A DNA stretch of 64,000 nt from Sutcliffiella horikoshii (GTDB lineage: Bacteria; Bacillota; Bacilli; Bacillales; Bacillaceae_I), in assembly GCF_019931755.1 (NCBI RefSeq), contig NZ_CP082918.1:2460001-2524000 (forward strand), in the 5' to 3' direction. Below the pieces are notes generated by a model. It saw only the letters and a program-made list of their open reading frames with translations, had not been told where the DNA came from and did not search any database. A program made the position numbers and the translations under genes. Below, one piece after another: positions 9,743 through 19,615 of the stretch. Within the stretch, counting starts at the first letter, position 1. Each line of letters starts with the position of its first letter.

Positions 9743-10780
9743 TTACTGAACTCTGTCACCAAGTAGCTGTGCAAGATCATCCAATTCTGTGGTTTTGGAA
9801 CGGCTCATTAGCTCATCCACCGCATCCTTTGGGTCCACTCCGTCAAATAATACATGATAAAGTGCAGATGTCAGCGGCATTTTCACTTGCAGCTTCTGGG
9901 AGAGCTGATAAGCAGCCTTAGTTGTACGTACACCTTCTACTACCATTCCCATGCTATCTAATACCTCTTCAAGCTTCATGCCTTTCCCTAACATGTTTCC
10001 AGCTCTCCAGTTTCTACTGTGAACACTTGTACATGTTACGATAAGGTCTCCCATCCCTGTCAATCCCAGGAATGTAAGCGGATTGGCACCAAGACAACTT
10101 CCAAGGCGAGCAATTTCAGCCAGCCCTCTAGTAATCAAAGCAGCTTTCGCGTTATCCCCATAGCCAAGTCCATCTGTAATACCGGCAGCCAACGCAATGA
10201 TGTTCTTAAGAGAACCACCGATTTCGACTCCTACTACATCACTATTTGTATAGACACGGAAATGCTGGTTGATAAATAGGTCTTGTACCTTTTCAGCAGC
10301 AGCAACATTTAATGAAGCCGCTGTAACCGTCGTAGGTTGTCTCATGCTTACTTCTTCTGCATGGCTCGGTCCTGAAAGAACGACAACCGCCTCACGGATA
10401 GATTCTGGCAATTCATCTTCTATCACTTCCGACACTCTTAAGTGTGTATCAGGTTCAATTCCTTTACTTACGTGAACAAATAAAGCAGGTGCCTTCAAAT
10501 AACCTTTTAATTGTTGGCACACTTCCCTCATCGCTTTTGTAGGTACTGCCAGCACAATGGCTTCTACAGATTCAACAGCCTCTTCCATAGATGTGAATCC
10601 TACAATCTTTTCGGATAGCTTAATATTCTTTAAGTATTTTTCATTCGTATGACTTTGATTGATTTCATCAATTTGAGCTTGTTTATGCCCCCATAGACGT
10701 ACTTCATGATTATTGTCGGCAAGTACCATTGCAAGGGCAGTGCCCCAGCTTCCCGCTCCCAATACAGCAACCTTTTTCAC
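9743..10780 (-). CDS. gpsA: Glycerol-3-phosphate dehydrogenase [NAD(P)+]
   Basis: Reduces dihydroxyacetone phosphate to sn-glycerol-3-phosphate for phospholipid synthesis. The 345-residue protein has the N-terminal dinucleotide fold [15 protein letters not shown] (5-19), VSKGIEPDT near 108, [10 protein letters not shown], and [20 protein letters not shown] carrying the catalytic lysine. The start is a GTG at 10780 behind GGGAGGAG. It is 17 bp downstream of der, the order seen in B. subtilis. Confidence 0.97.
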   Translation of the reverse strand: MKKVAVLGAGSWGTALAMVLADNNHEVRLWGHKQAQIDEINQSHTNEKYLKNIKLSEKIVGFTSMEEAVESVEAIVLAVPTKAMREVCQQLKGYLKAPALFVHVSKGIEPDTHLRVSEVIEDELPESIREAVVVLSGPSHAEEVSMRQPTTVTAASLNVAAAEKVQDLFINQHFRVYTNSDVVGVEIGGSLKNIIALAAGITDGLGYGDNAKAALITRGLAEIARLGSCLGANPLTFLGLTGMGDLIVTCTSVHSRNWRAGNMLGKGMKLEEVLDSMGMVVEGVRTTKAAYQLSQKLQVKMPLTSALYHVLFDGVDPKDAVDELMSRSKTTELDDLAQLLGDRVQ

Positions 10781-10797
10781 TGACTCACTCCTCCCTT

Positions 10798-12108
10798 TTA
10801 CTTTCGTGGACGTGCGATTAGTTTAATAGGTGTTCCTTCAAAGCCAAACGCATCTCTGATACGGTTTTCCAAGAAACGTTTGTAAGAGAAGTGCAGAAGC
10901 TCTGGATCATTGACGAAAATAACAAAGGTAGGCGGTTTTACTGCAACCTGTGTCGCATAATAAATTTTCAATCGTTGCCCTTTATCTGTTGGCGTCGGGT
11001 TCATCGCAACTGCATCCATGATAACATCATTCAACACCGTTGTTACCACACGCATAGAGTGATTTTCACTTGCCATGTCAATTTTAGGAATAAGTGTATG
11101 AACTCGCTTCTTTGTTTTAGCAGACAAGAACACAATCGGTGCATAATCCAAGAACAAGAAGTGATCTCTGATTTTTTGCTCAAATTCCTTCATTGTCTTT
11201 TCATCTTTTTCTACGGCATCCCACTTGTTAACTACTATAACAATGGCTCTTCCCGCTTCATGTGCATATCCTGCGATTTTTTTGTCCTGTTCAATGATTC
11301 CTTCTTCTCCATTGATCACAACTAAAACAACGTCAGAGCGTTCAATCGCACGTAGCGCACGTAATACACTGTACTTTTCAGTCGTCTCGTATACTTTTCC
11401 TTTTTTCCGCATACCAGCTGTATCGATGATAACGTAATCTTTCCCGTCATAGGAGTAAGGAGTGTCGATTGCATCTCTTGTTGTACCTGCAATGTCACTT
11501 ACAATAACACGATCTTCGCCAAGCAACGCGTTTACAAGGGAAGATTTCCCGACGTTTGGACGGCCAATTAATGAAAATTTAATGATATCCTCATCATATT
11601 CCTCTTCTTCATCTTTCGGGAAGTTCTCGATTACAAAATCAAGTAAATCTCCCAACCCCAAGCCATGTGATCCCGAAATTGGAATCGGCTCACCAAAACC
11701 TAGTGCATAGAAGTCATATAATGTATCTCTCATGTCAGGATTGTCCACTTTATTAACAGCAACCACTACTGGCTTTTTAGAACGATAAAGGATTTTTGCT
11801 ACCTCTTCATCAGCTGATGTTAACCCTTCACGGCCGTTTGTCATGAAAATGATTACATCCGCTTCATCAATCGCAATTTCAGCTTGTTCACGAATTTGCG
11901 TCATGAACGGTGCATCACTAATTTCTATTCCACCTGTATCAATAATATTAAAATATTGGTTTAACCATTCTCCAGAGCTGTATATTCTATCTCTAGTAAC
12001 TCCTGGTACATCTTCTACGATGGAAATTCTCTCTCCAACGATTCTGTTAAATATTGTGGATTTTCCCACGTTTGGTCTTCCAACGATCGCTACGGTTGGT
12101 TTTGGCAT
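10798..12108 (-). CDS. der: Ribosome assembly GTPase Der (EngA)
   Basis: Essential tandem GTPase that helps mature the 50S subunit. Two G domains are visible: GRPNVGKST at 10-18 with DTGGIE and NKVD, and a second GRPNVGKSS near 182 with DTAGM and NKWD, followed by the KH-like C-terminal domain. ATG 12108 ([10 protein letters not shown], 436 residues, the B. subtilis length) follows GGGAGG at nine bases; a GTG three codons upstream is less likely. It is co-transcribed with gpsA. Confidence 0.97.
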   Translation of the reverse strand: MPKPTVAIVGRPNVGKSTIFNRIVGERISIVEDVPGVTRDRIYSSGEWLNQYFNIIDTGGIEISDAPFMTQIREQAEIAIDEADVIIFMTNGREGLTSADEEVAKILYRSKKPVVVAVNKVDNPDMRDTLYDFYALGFGEPIPISGSHGLGLGDLLDFVIENFPKDEEEEYDEDIIKFSLIGRPNVGKSSLVNALLGEDRVIVSDIAGTTRDAIDTPYSYDGKDYVIIDTAGMRKKGKVYETTEKYSVLRALRAIERSDVVLVVINGEEGIIEQDKKIAGYAHEAGRAIVIVVNKWDAVEKDEKTMKEFEQKIRDHFLFLDYAPIVFLSAKTKKRVHTLIPKIDMASENHSMRVVTTVLNDVIMDAVAMNPTPTDKGQRLKIYYATQVAVKPPTFVIFVNDPELLHFSYKRFLENRIRDAFGFEGTPIKLIARPRK

Positions 12109-12230
12109 GGTGACCACCCTCCCATTTTTCTATAAAATTTATGTAATATTTCTTTCATACTAATCATTCGATTTTCTTAGTCTTTACAAAAGAATGTTTT
12201 AGAATACTTTGTGGTATCTTCTAATAAAAG

Positions 12231-12256
12231 AAACCCTCCTGCAAAGGAAGGTCTAA
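12231..12256 (-). terminator. Terminator after the yphB operon
   Basis: Minus-strand ACCTTCC/GGAGGGT stem (one G-U pair) around TTTGCA, then TTTCTTTT. It lies about 70 bp after the stop at 12325 and separates it from der. Confidence 0.75.
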
Positions 12257-12324
12257 CTTGAATAGTTTAACATTATTCCCCGCAATAAGGAAGTCTGACT
12301 TTTTGCAAAGTCACAATGTTAGCT

Positions 12325-12510
12325 TTAATGTTTGACAATAATATATAATTCCTCACCCAACCCATGTGCAATTCCGTCTAGTATCGCCTCAAGATTTGCT
12401 GCAACAAACTCCATTTCCTCTTTTGTTTCACAAGTGAAAATAGGAGCTCCTCCTGCTATCTTGGCAGCATTGGTCGTAATTACAGCAAGTATATATTTCT
12501 CAACTTCCAT
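12325..12510 (-). CDS. Small partner protein of YIEGIA membrane protein
   Basis: 61-residue acidic protein (MEVEKYILAVITTNAAKIAG, ending GLGEELYIIVKH). Its start overlaps the 3' end of the YIEGIA-family gene by 11 bp, implying translational coupling. From memory this matches the short family described as the capping complex subunit for YIEGIA. No catalytic motif is visible. Role inferred only from pairing; likely sporulation-associated like its partner. Confidence 0.7.
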   Translation of the reverse strand: MEVEKYILAVITTNAAKIAGGAPIFTCETKEEMEFVAANLEAILDGIAHGLGEELYIIVKH

Positions 12511-13399
12511 CCTGCTTGTTCACCTTTTCCTTCAAGTTTTTCGTAGGCATTCTTATAGCATTTTCCAATGTTGGTACCCGTTCAAGGATTGCCATCCCTA
12601 TTTCCAAATCCTGTTCTTGCGGTAAAAGGAACACTCCCACACGTCCATCATCTAAGTCCCTTTTTGCCAAGGGGACAAGTGCTGGCGTTCCGGAATCACG
12701 GTAAACTCCAAGTGCAGTGGACATGTCATGGAGAATCGCCTGTCTCTGTCCCAGATTTGCTATCGTCGTTCTCGCATTAAAATTTTTCGGTTTTAAAATA
12801 AATCCCATCCCATATTGCAAAACTTCTTTTTGGCGCTCAGGTAATCCAATATTCATGATATAGATATTATCGACATACAAGCCTGCACCATCAAAATGAG
12901 GCTTCACATATTCAATATCTACAATATCTTTCAACTGCCCGCCAGTCATTAATTTATGGGAAATGAGAGCCGCAGAAATACCAACAACTAACCCTACCCA
13001 AATGTTTGCTGCCAAATAGGCAAGCGTGGCCAAAAAAGCAGTAATCATGACAAGATAGTTTCTTCCTTCAAAGGCAATGGCAATTCCCTCGATATATGTA
13101 CTTCCTCTTGGTACCAATTCAAATGCATCCAATTCAGTTAGCGTGTTCCTTTCCATATTTCTTACATCACGAAATTGGGACGCTGCCAGAGCTAGAAAGG
13201 TAATAGCCGCAAACTCCTCTTCCATGATGGCTGGAACAGCAATAGTACCTAAACCTGAAGCAATGAAAGCGAGCGATAAGTGTATGATTTTCCCATGCAA
13301 ATAGGTAGGATATTGACGATAATCCGTAACAAGCATATAAAGCCTTGTCGCTAAACCTATTAAAACCCCAAAAATAATGGGCAATGTATACTCATTCAT
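12500..13399 (-). CDS. yphB: YIEGIA family membrane protein (YphB)
   Basis: 299-residue integral membrane protein with hydrophobic segments at about 5-22, 38-57, 63-75, 113-130 and 133-150, then a soluble C-terminal half. It carries the family-naming motif YIEGIA at 102-107. The N-terminus MNEYTLPIIFGVLIGLATRLYML and the DYRQYPTYLHGKIIH segment match B. subtilis YphB. It overlaps its small partner downstream and yphA upstream by 4 bp, so the three form one operon. Molecular function unknown. Confidence 0.8.
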   Translation of the reverse strand: MNEYTLPIIFGVLIGLATRLYMLVTDYRQYPTYLHGKIIHLSLAFIASGLGTIAVPAIMEEEFAAITFLALAASQFRDVRNMERNTLTELDAFELVPRGSTYIEGIAIAFEGRNYLVMITAFLATLAYLAANIWVGLVVGISAALISHKLMTGGQLKDIVDIEYVKPHFDGAGLYVDNIYIMNIGLPERQKEVLQYGMGFILKPKNFNARTTIANLGQRQAILHDMSTALGVYRDSGTPALVPLAKRDLDDGRVGVFLLPQEQDLEIGMAILERVPTLENAIRMPTKNLKEKVNKQDGS

Positions 13400-14001
13400 C
13401 CTTGTCTCTCCCTTACGCGCTTTTGTATTAAAGAATCTAGTTGTATCGTCAACGTTTCAAACATCATCCATGTCGCCATCCCCGCTGAAGATAGAGCAAG
13501 AACCGCCAAAAACTCGAATGATCCAGTATCCGAATAGGAAAAGATTCGATCCGTTACTATACTTCGCAAAATCTCGCCCAGTAAGACCCCTGCAAGCATA
13601 TACACAAACCTTTCCCTTTTTGTTTTAAAAAGGAGCAATGATAAATATAAGATAATGACGGAAAGCATCCACGTCCTATCTAGAAAAATCCAGACCGGAT
13701 CATATATTTCAAATATGATAAAACATACATACGCCAACGCAACGGTACAGATGGAAAAATAATGTAAAATATATTTTTGCTTTAATGAAATCACTAATAA
13801 AATAAGAGCAGTAACTGCCAATACAAGAAATGAGGCGGTCATGGTGAAGCCGAACATTTGTACAGTGGTGGTTGATCCTGCTATTACTACTAACAAAAGA
13901 ATAGACAAAAATGTTCTGATTGTAGATTTAGGGAAGAAAAACGTAACGATGATCCAACCCATCCAACTTAAAAAATAAAAATATTGACCTGTTGTTTCCA
14001 T
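13396..14001 (-). CDS. yphA: YphA (SeaA)-like membrane protein
   Basis: 201 residues with about six closely spaced transmembrane helices and short loops, ending in a basic tail (QKRVRERQG). Position and size match B. subtilis YphA/SeaA, reported as involved in spore envelope assembly. ATG 14001 (METTGQYFYF) follows GGAGGGAG; a longer frame to 14022 lacks its own ribosome site. First gene of the yphA-yphB-small partner operon. Confidence 0.72.
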   Translation of the reverse strand: METTGQYFYFLSWMGWIIVTFFFPKSTIRTFLSILLLVVIAGSTTTVQMFGFTMTASFLVLAVTALILLVISLKQKYILHYFSICTVALAYVCFIIFEIYDPVWIFLDRTWMLSVIILYLSLLLFKTKRERFVYMLAGVLLGEILRSIVTDRIFSYSDTGSFEFLAVLALSSAGMATWMMFETLTIQLDSLIQKRVRERQG

Positions 14002-14124
14002 TTTTCTCCCTCCTCTCACCAAATCATTATGCCTAAAAAGAGAGAATACTAATCATGAAACACAGTATGTTTTTACCGATTACGCAAATAATATGAAACA
14101 GATTCTGAGAAAAGAGGTGATCAT

Positions 14125-14256
14125 ATGGGAAAAGATAGACAAGAACGAAAACTGAAAGCCCAAAAGAGAACGGAATCAGACCGCGATCAATCTCTGAAGT
14201 ATCCTGGAGCAACAAGTATGGAAGGCCCTGAGGGTGCAAGAGAGCGAAATAAATAA
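14125..14256 (+). CDS. ypzI: YpzI-like small hydrophilic protein
   Basis: A 43-codon gene on the plus strand: MGKDRQERKLKAQKRTESDR, then a segment with YPGATSMEGPEGAR, ending RERNK. AGAGGTGAT lies just before the ATG and an intrinsic terminator follows 6 bp after the stop, so it is a complete small transcription unit. It is highly charged and lacks a membrane segment. It resembles the YpzI family of Bacillus from memory. Function unknown; spore-associated expression is possible. Confidence 0.8.
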   Translation: MGKDRQERKLKAQKRTESDRDQSLKYPGATSMEGPEGARERNK

Positions 14257-14261
14257 CAAAA

Positions 14262-14290
14262 AACCGGGTAAAACCGCCCGGTTCTTTTTA
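14262..14290 (+). terminator. Terminator of the ypzI-like gene
   Basis: AACCGGG/CCCGGTT stem followed by CTTTTT, directly after the small plus-strand gene. Confidence 0.9.
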
Positions 14291-14305
14291 GGTGATTGGT
14301 TAGAA

Positions 14306-14446
14306 TCCGCTGTTCCTTTCCGCAAATGGCTTCGCTTTCCTAGGGGCGCTGCTGGAGCCTCCTCGGCTTCGCCTGTGGGGTCTCCACCTAGCGCTATCTC
14401 CCTCAGGAGTCTTCGCCATTTGCTCCAATCCACAGCTAGGAACTAC
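14306..14446. repeat. Dispersed palindromic element, copy A1 (part of composite A1-B1)
   Basis: About 140 bp, starting near TTCCTTTCCGCAAATGGCTT and ending near GCCATTTGCTCCAATCCACA, with GAGCCTCCTCGGCTTCGCCT in the middle. Outer arms are inverted repeats. The same sequence recurs at 42814, 51552, 59557 and 63765. It is non-coding and lies between the convergent ypzI-like gene and fni. Confidence 0.85.
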
Positions 14447-14508
14447 ATGAAACGAACCGTTACCGCTTTTTCAGTCAATATGGTGATATCGGTTAATGAG
14501 ATAACCTT

Positions 14509-14631
14509 GTTGATTGGAGTGGAAGTCGCGCAGACGCCCGCGGGAGGAAGGGACAGGTGAGACCCCGTAACGGAGTGAGGAAGCTCACGGACCGCCCGCA
14601 GGCAAGCGAAGCGCCTGAAACGGAAATCAAC
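14509..14631. repeat. Dispersed palindromic element, inverted copy B1
   Basis: Starts TTGATTGGAGTGGAAG and ends CGGAAATCAAC. Its reverse complement aligns with the A-type elements (GAGCCTCCT..., GGGGTCTCA...), so A1 and B1 form a long imperfect inverted repeat separated by 62 bp. A near-identical copy lies at 51769-51895 and a cut copy at 63979. Confidence 0.85.
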
Positions 14632-14653
14632 TGGATTTTTAACTTTCCCTCAT

Positions 14654-14694
14654 TTAAAAAACGCCTTCTTTCTATTATTGAGAAAGAAGGCGTT
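14654..14694 (-). terminator. Terminator downstream of fni
   Basis: Perfect AACGCCTTCTTTCT/AGAAAGAAGGCGTT hairpin with a seven-base loop and a T run on the minus strand, 14 bp after the fni stop. Confidence 0.9.
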
Positions 14695-14707
14695 GGTTTG
14701 TGGATTT

Positions 14708-15772
<1,065 letters not shown>

Positions 15773-15807
15773 TTATCACCTTGACATCATTATTTGTATA
15801 TCGTTTA

Positions 15808-16953
15808 TTATTTCTTAAGCTTGCTTAGTTTATCCCCTATCATTTCGCCCAATTGGAAACCGCCAGTGTCCTCTGATTGGTTATACTGACTGTAATCCTC
15901 TTCTTGTTCAGGCTCTTCCAACTCACGGATGCTTAAGGAGATTCTTTGATCCGCTTCGTTTACATCCAACACTTTTACTTGTACTTTATCGCCTTCTGTT
16001 AAGACTTCATGCGGCGTACCGATATGCTTGTTGGAGATTTGAGAGATATGAACCAAGCCTTCTACACCAGGAAGTACTTCAACAAAAGCTCCGAAGGAAA
16101 CCAGGCGTTTTACAACACCTTCTGTTACACTGCCTGCAGATAGCTTTTCTGATACTTGGGACCATGGTCCAGGTAATGTTTCTTTAATAGATAAAGAAAT
16201 TCTTTCATTGTCGCGATCTACAGAAAGGACTTTAACATTAACCTTTTGGCCTTCAGTCACAACATCTGAAGGTTTTCCAACATGTTCATATGACAGTTGA
16301 GAAATATGAACTAATCCATCTACTCCACCGATATCAACAAATGCCCCAAAGTCGGTAATTCGTTGTACGGTCCCTTCAAGCACTTGACCTGTTTCGATGG
16401 TATCTAATAATTGATGTTTTTTATTTTGCATCTCTTCCTCTACTACAGCACGATGAGAAAGGATCACACGATTCTTCTCTTTTTCAAGTTCTACCACTTT
16501 AAACGTTAATGTTTTCCCTTTATAATCGGAAAAGTCATCAACAAAGTAATTTTCAACTAGGGATGCAGGAACAAATCCTCTTACGCCAAGGTCAACTACA
16601 AGTCCACCTTTGACAACATCTTTGATTTCAGCTTCGAACACTTCTTTGGATTCGAATTTCTTTTGCAGATCTTCCCATGCCAAGTCAGCATCCACCGCTT
16701 TTTTAGATAGTACTAGTAATTCTTCTTCAACCTTTGTAACTTTAAGTTGAAGTTCCTGGCCTTCTGAAACGACATCTGTCGCTTTTTCAACATGAAGGCT
16801 GGATAGTTCACTTATTGGGATGATACCATCTAGCTTGCTGCCCTCAATTGATACAAGGACCTGTTTTTCTTCTACTTTTGTAACTGTTCCAGTCACTGTG
16901 TTGCCAACCTCTAAATTATTAACTTCTACTTGATTCATGTCTTCCACCATCAT
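15808..16953 (-). CDS. ypfD: S1-domain RNA-binding protein YpfD (ribosomal protein S1 homolog)
   Basis: 381 residues containing four S1 RNA-binding repeats, at about 15-85, 100-168, 185-257 and 270-342; repeats 3 and 4 have the strong [19 protein letters not shown] and [20 protein letters not shown] forms. An acidic Gln-rich tail follows. Gram-positive S1 homologs are shorter than the six-domain E. coli S1 and are not firmly ribosome-bound. ATG 16953 follows GGAGGAGG by five bases; a second ATG is adjacent. It sits between plsC and fni. Confidence 0.93.
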   Translation of the reverse strand: MMVEDMNQVEVNNLEVGNTVTGTVTKVEEKQVLVSIEGSKLDGIIPISELSSLHVEKATDVVSEGQELQLKVTKVEEELLVLSKKAVDADLAWEDLQKKFESKEVFEAEIKDVVKGGLVVDLGVRGFVPASLVENYFVDDFSDYKGKTLTFKVVELEKEKNRVILSHRAVVEEEMQNKKHQLLDTIETGQVLEGTVQRITDFGAFVDIGGVDGLVHISQLSYEHVGKPSDVVTEGQKVNVKVLSVDRDNERISLSIKETLPGPWSQVSEKLSAGSVTEGVVKRLVSFGAFVEVLPGVEGLVHISQISNKHIGTPHEVLTEGDKVQVKVLDVNEADQRISLSIRELEEPEQEEDYSQYNQSEDTGGFQLGEMIGDKLSKLKK

Positions 16954-17244
16954 TATTACCTCCTCCATACAAACCAGCTAATCCATTATTTATGTAAGTA
17001 ACGGTAGACGTTACGTAAGCATGCCGGCATTTGCCTATGCATGCGAACTTAACAAAAGTTGCATTTGTTTCGTGTAATAATTCATAAATTAACGGATGTT
17101 AACTTACTTGATTGATCGGACAGATCAATTAGAACTGCCAGGTGATAAATTAGCAGAAATAGCCTTAACAAATTCCTACATAATTTAGCTTCCTTCTACT
17201 AACTTCTAATAAATAGGACATTTTGTCAAGTCAAAACTCTTAAA
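16954..17244. other. Gap upstream of ypfD without a recognised gene
   Basis: About 290 bp of AT-rich DNA. It contains the short palindrome TTGATTGATC...GATCAATT near 17110-17132 and a G/C-richer patch around 17025-17045, but no convincing promoter or gene. Confidence 0.4.
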
Positions 17245-17826
17245 CTATCTGTTTTTTTCGATAAGTTCTTTTATGGAATCCATTACCACTAAAGTTGCTT
17301 CTTCTGCCGAGATTTTCTCCAGACGGTGTTGGGTAAAATCGATAGGCTTTCCATACACCACTTTCAGGGGTTGAAACTTCTTGTAAGGTCCGATGACCGC
17401 ACACGGTACTATTGTTGCTTCGGAACGGAGTGCAAAAAATCCTGCACCTGCCAAACCCTTGCCCAACTCACCTGTTTTACTTCTCGTACCCTCAGGAAAA
17501 AGTCCTAAAACATGCCCCTCTTTCAGCACTTTCAAAGCTTTTCTCAATGCTTCCCTATCACTCATTCCTCTTTTTACTGGAAAAGCATGCAGCTTTGGAA
17601 GAATAGTTTTCAAAATAGGTACATGGAAGATCTCTTCTTTTGCCATAAAGTGAACGGTTCTAGGTGAAGTAATTCCGACTACTGGAGGGTCCAAATTATC
17701 TATATGATTGGAACAAATTAATACGGAACCTTCTTTAGGTATATTTTCACTGCCCACCACCTTAATGCGGTACAGTGGCTTAAGCACAACAGAAACGATG
17801 AACTTGGCAAATGAGTAAAATGTCAT
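17245..17826 (-). CDS. plsC: 1-acyl-sn-glycerol-3-phosphate acyltransferase
   Basis: Acylates lysophosphatidic acid to phosphatidic acid at the membrane. The 193-residue protein has the catalytic motif SNHIDNLDPP (NHxxxxD, near 39-48), FMAKEEIFHVPILKTILP, and FPEGTRSKTGELGKGLAG near 115-132. It starts 2 bp downstream of the cmk stop, as in many Bacillus genomes, so the two are co-transcribed. Length fits short bacterial PlsC proteins. Confidence 0.93.
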   Translation of the reverse strand: MTFYSFAKFIVSVVLKPLYRIKVVGSENIPKEGSVLICSNHIDNLDPPVVGITSPRTVHFMAKEEIFHVPILKTILPKLHAFPVKRGMSDREALRKALKVLKEGHVLGLFPEGTRSKTGELGKGLAGAGFFALRSEATIVPCAVIGPYKKFQPLKVVYGKPIDFTQHRLEKISAEEATLVVMDSIKELIEKNR

Positions 17827-17828
17827 GG

Positions 17829-18512
17829 TTATCTAGTCTCCTCATTCTGATGAACCAAATCCATGATTTTTTCCACAACTTGTTCAATGTTCAAGGAAGT
17901 GGTATCAATTTCTTTAGCATCCTCTGCCTTTTGTAATGGGGCAATTTCGCGCTCGGAATCAAGTTTATCTCTTCTAGCAATTTCTTCTTTCAGTTTTTCA
18001 AGGTCTGAGTCAAAGCCCTTAGAAAGATTTTCAGCATGTCTTCTATGTGCTCTTTCGTCTACAGAAGCCAAAAGGAATACTTTTATTTCAGCATCAGGAA
18101 GTACATGGGTTCCGATGTCTCTTCCGTCCATCACCACTCCGCCTCTTTTTGCTAGTACTCTTTGTCTTGCAACCATTTCTTCACGTACATGTTTATGCTT
18201 GGCAACAATGGATACATTATTTGTCACCTCATGTGTACGGATTTGCTCTGTTACATCTTCATCATTTATGTAGACATGTTGCGTCTGGTTGTTTGCAATT
18301 CGAAGGTCGATATCCATCTTTTCTACTAGTTGTTGTAAAGATACCTCGTCTTCTAGGTTAACATCCTCTCTAATTGCCTGGAATGTCACCGCTCTGTACA
18401 TGGCGCCTGTATCAATGTATAGATACCCTAGTTTGTCTGCTACAATTTTTGCTACCGTACTTTTACCTGCCGCTGCAGGGCCATCAATTGCTATAGATAA
18501 TTGTTGTTTCAT
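17829..18512 (-). CDS. cmk: Cytidylate kinase
   Basis: Phosphorylates CMP and dCMP using ATP. The 227 residues have the P-loop [16 protein letters not shown] at 7-22, [12 protein letters not shown] near 32-43, [14 protein letters not shown] near 153-166 and the lid segment [13 protein letters not shown]. Length is normal for the family. It is followed by plsC at a 2-bp gap. A GGAGGAAC site precedes the ATG. Confidence 0.97.
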   Translation of the reverse strand: MKQQLSIAIDGPAAAGKSTVAKIVADKLGYLYIDTGAMYRAVTFQAIREDVNLEDEVSLQQLVEKMDIDLRIANNQTQHVYINDEDVTEQIRTHEVTNNVSIVAKHKHVREEMVARQRVLAKRGGVVMDGRDIGTHVLPDAEIKVFLLASVDERAHRRHAENLSKGFDSDLEKLKEEIARRDKLDSEREIAPLQKAEDAKEIDTTSLNIEQVVEKIMDLVHQNEETR

Positions 18513-18550
18513 AGTTCCTCCTGAATGTACCTTTTATCATTTTTTTACAT

Positions 18551-18577
18551 GAAAAAAGCAGGTCACCCTGCATATTT
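18551..18577 (-). terminator. Terminator after ypfB
   Basis: Minus-strand GCAGG/CCTGC stem with a GTGA loop followed by six Ts, about 40 bp after the ypfB stop; separates it from cmk. Confidence 0.8.
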
Positions 18578-18610
18578 TCTTAGACTTATTTCATGTATAT
18601 TTTATCATAC

Positions 18611-18793
18611 TCATCTACTATGGTCGAATGTTTCTATATGTTCTATTATCTTCATGCCGCCTACTCCCTCATACTGAATGACCTTGCTTAAAAAAGGGGC
18701 CGAGTCAGTATATAACAAGAGTCCTTGTGCACAAATTAAACAGATTAATTGAATGACGATCAGTTTGATGATAATCCTTTCCACTCTTTTCAT
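18611..18793 (-). CDS. ypfB: YpfB-like small membrane protein (DUF5359)
   Basis: 60 residues with one N-terminal transmembrane helix (about 8-28, KLIVIQLICLICAQGLLLY) and a hydrophilic tail ending IETFDHSR. Place between cmk and the PilZ gene, and size, match B. subtilis YpfB. Function unknown. Confidence 0.78.
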   Translation of the reverse strand: MKRVERIIIKLIVIQLICLICAQGLLLYTDSAPFLSKVIQYEGVGGMKIIEHIETFDHSR

Positions 18794-18856
18794 ATTATAC
18801 TCCTTCTATTCCATCATTCTCTATACTACTTACAGTATGGATGGAATTGGAAGTGT

Positions 18857-19519
18857 TTATGCTAAAGAATGCGTTTTTCTTAACAAGAGTTGCTGTTCAA
18901 AGCAATACTTCATAATGATTTGTCTTTGTATTTCATTAATGGGATCAAATTGCAATGATGCTTTCCACCTATTCTTTGCCTTATCCTCCACTAATCTAAT
19001 TATCTTACTTTTGAGTTTTAAATAGTGCGTTTCTCCATTATTTAAATGGATAACAAAGGTGGTGAAAATGTGACCTTTTTCAGGTAGACTGGCGTTTTCA
19101 GGCAAAATAATTGCTGTACCCCCTGCACTAATATCGTGTGTGACGGTAATGAAAGGAGTAAAATGACAGGATAGAGGATGAACCGATACATCAATATTAC
19201 TTTCGACCCTCACATACTGCCTCCTTTGAACTTTCAACACCTGGTGGTAGCCAGGAAAGGACAGTTGTACCATTGGAATTGCCTGTTTCATTCTTCCGAG
19301 TACTTCACTTTCAAATGTATATGCCACACCTTCCTCTGTCACATATGTGATGAGTAGTTGCGTACCGTTCAATATGTATGTCGTTCTCCCGTTCTCAATA
19401 TGTGATGGATAGTCCACATAAAATTCTTTCTCTTTTACTTCCTGTACTTTACATCTATATTTCTCAACTTGATCATCGTTTCTCACTTGCAGCGTTAATA
19501 CGACCCCTGGCTTTAACAA
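18857..19519 (-). CDS. motI: PilZ-domain flagellar brake protein (MotI/YpfA)
   Basis: Cyclic-di-GMP receptor that in B. subtilis binds the flagellar stator and slows motility. The 220 residues comprise an N-terminal YcgR-like beta domain (about 1-90) and a C-terminal PilZ domain with the c-di-GMP motif RRQYVR (99-104) and the downstream DISAGG near 130. Both binding motifs are intact. The start is a TTG at 19519, six bases after AGGGAGG. It lies between ypeB and ypfB, as in B. subtilis. Together with cheR it is one of two motility-related genes here. Confidence 0.9.
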   Translation of the reverse strand: MLKPGVVLTLQVRNDDQVEKYRCKVQEVKEKEFYVDYPSHIENGRTTYILNGTQLLITYVTEEGVAYTFESEVLGRMKQAIPMVQLSFPGYHQVLKVQRRQYVRVESNIDVSVHPLSCHFTPFITVTHDISAGGTAIILPENASLPEKGHIFTTFVIHLNNGETHYLKLKSKIIRLVEDKAKNRWKASLQFDPINEIQRQIIMKYCFEQQLLLRKTHSLA

Positions 19520-19574
19520 AAAACTGCCTCCCTTGAATACCCGTTCTCTCTATATACTTATTAAACCATTTTAC

Positions 19575-19607
19575 GAAAAAAAGGAAAAGCCAAATTTGAC
19601 TTTTCCT
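19575..19607 (-). terminator. Terminator after ypeB
   Basis: Minus-strand GGAAAAG/CTTTTCC stem followed by seven Ts, 10 bp after the ypeB stop. Confidence 0.88.
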
Positions 19608-19615
19608 CCATATAA

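Noticed and set aside
14306-14631. Paired repeats considered as an IS element or transposon
   Set aside because: No transposase frame within or between the halves, and no clear flanking direct repeat; at most a non-autonomous element.
17110-17132. Palindrome TTGATTGATC/GATCAATT upstream of ypfD as an operator
   Set aside because: Too short and AT-rich to support without conservation data.
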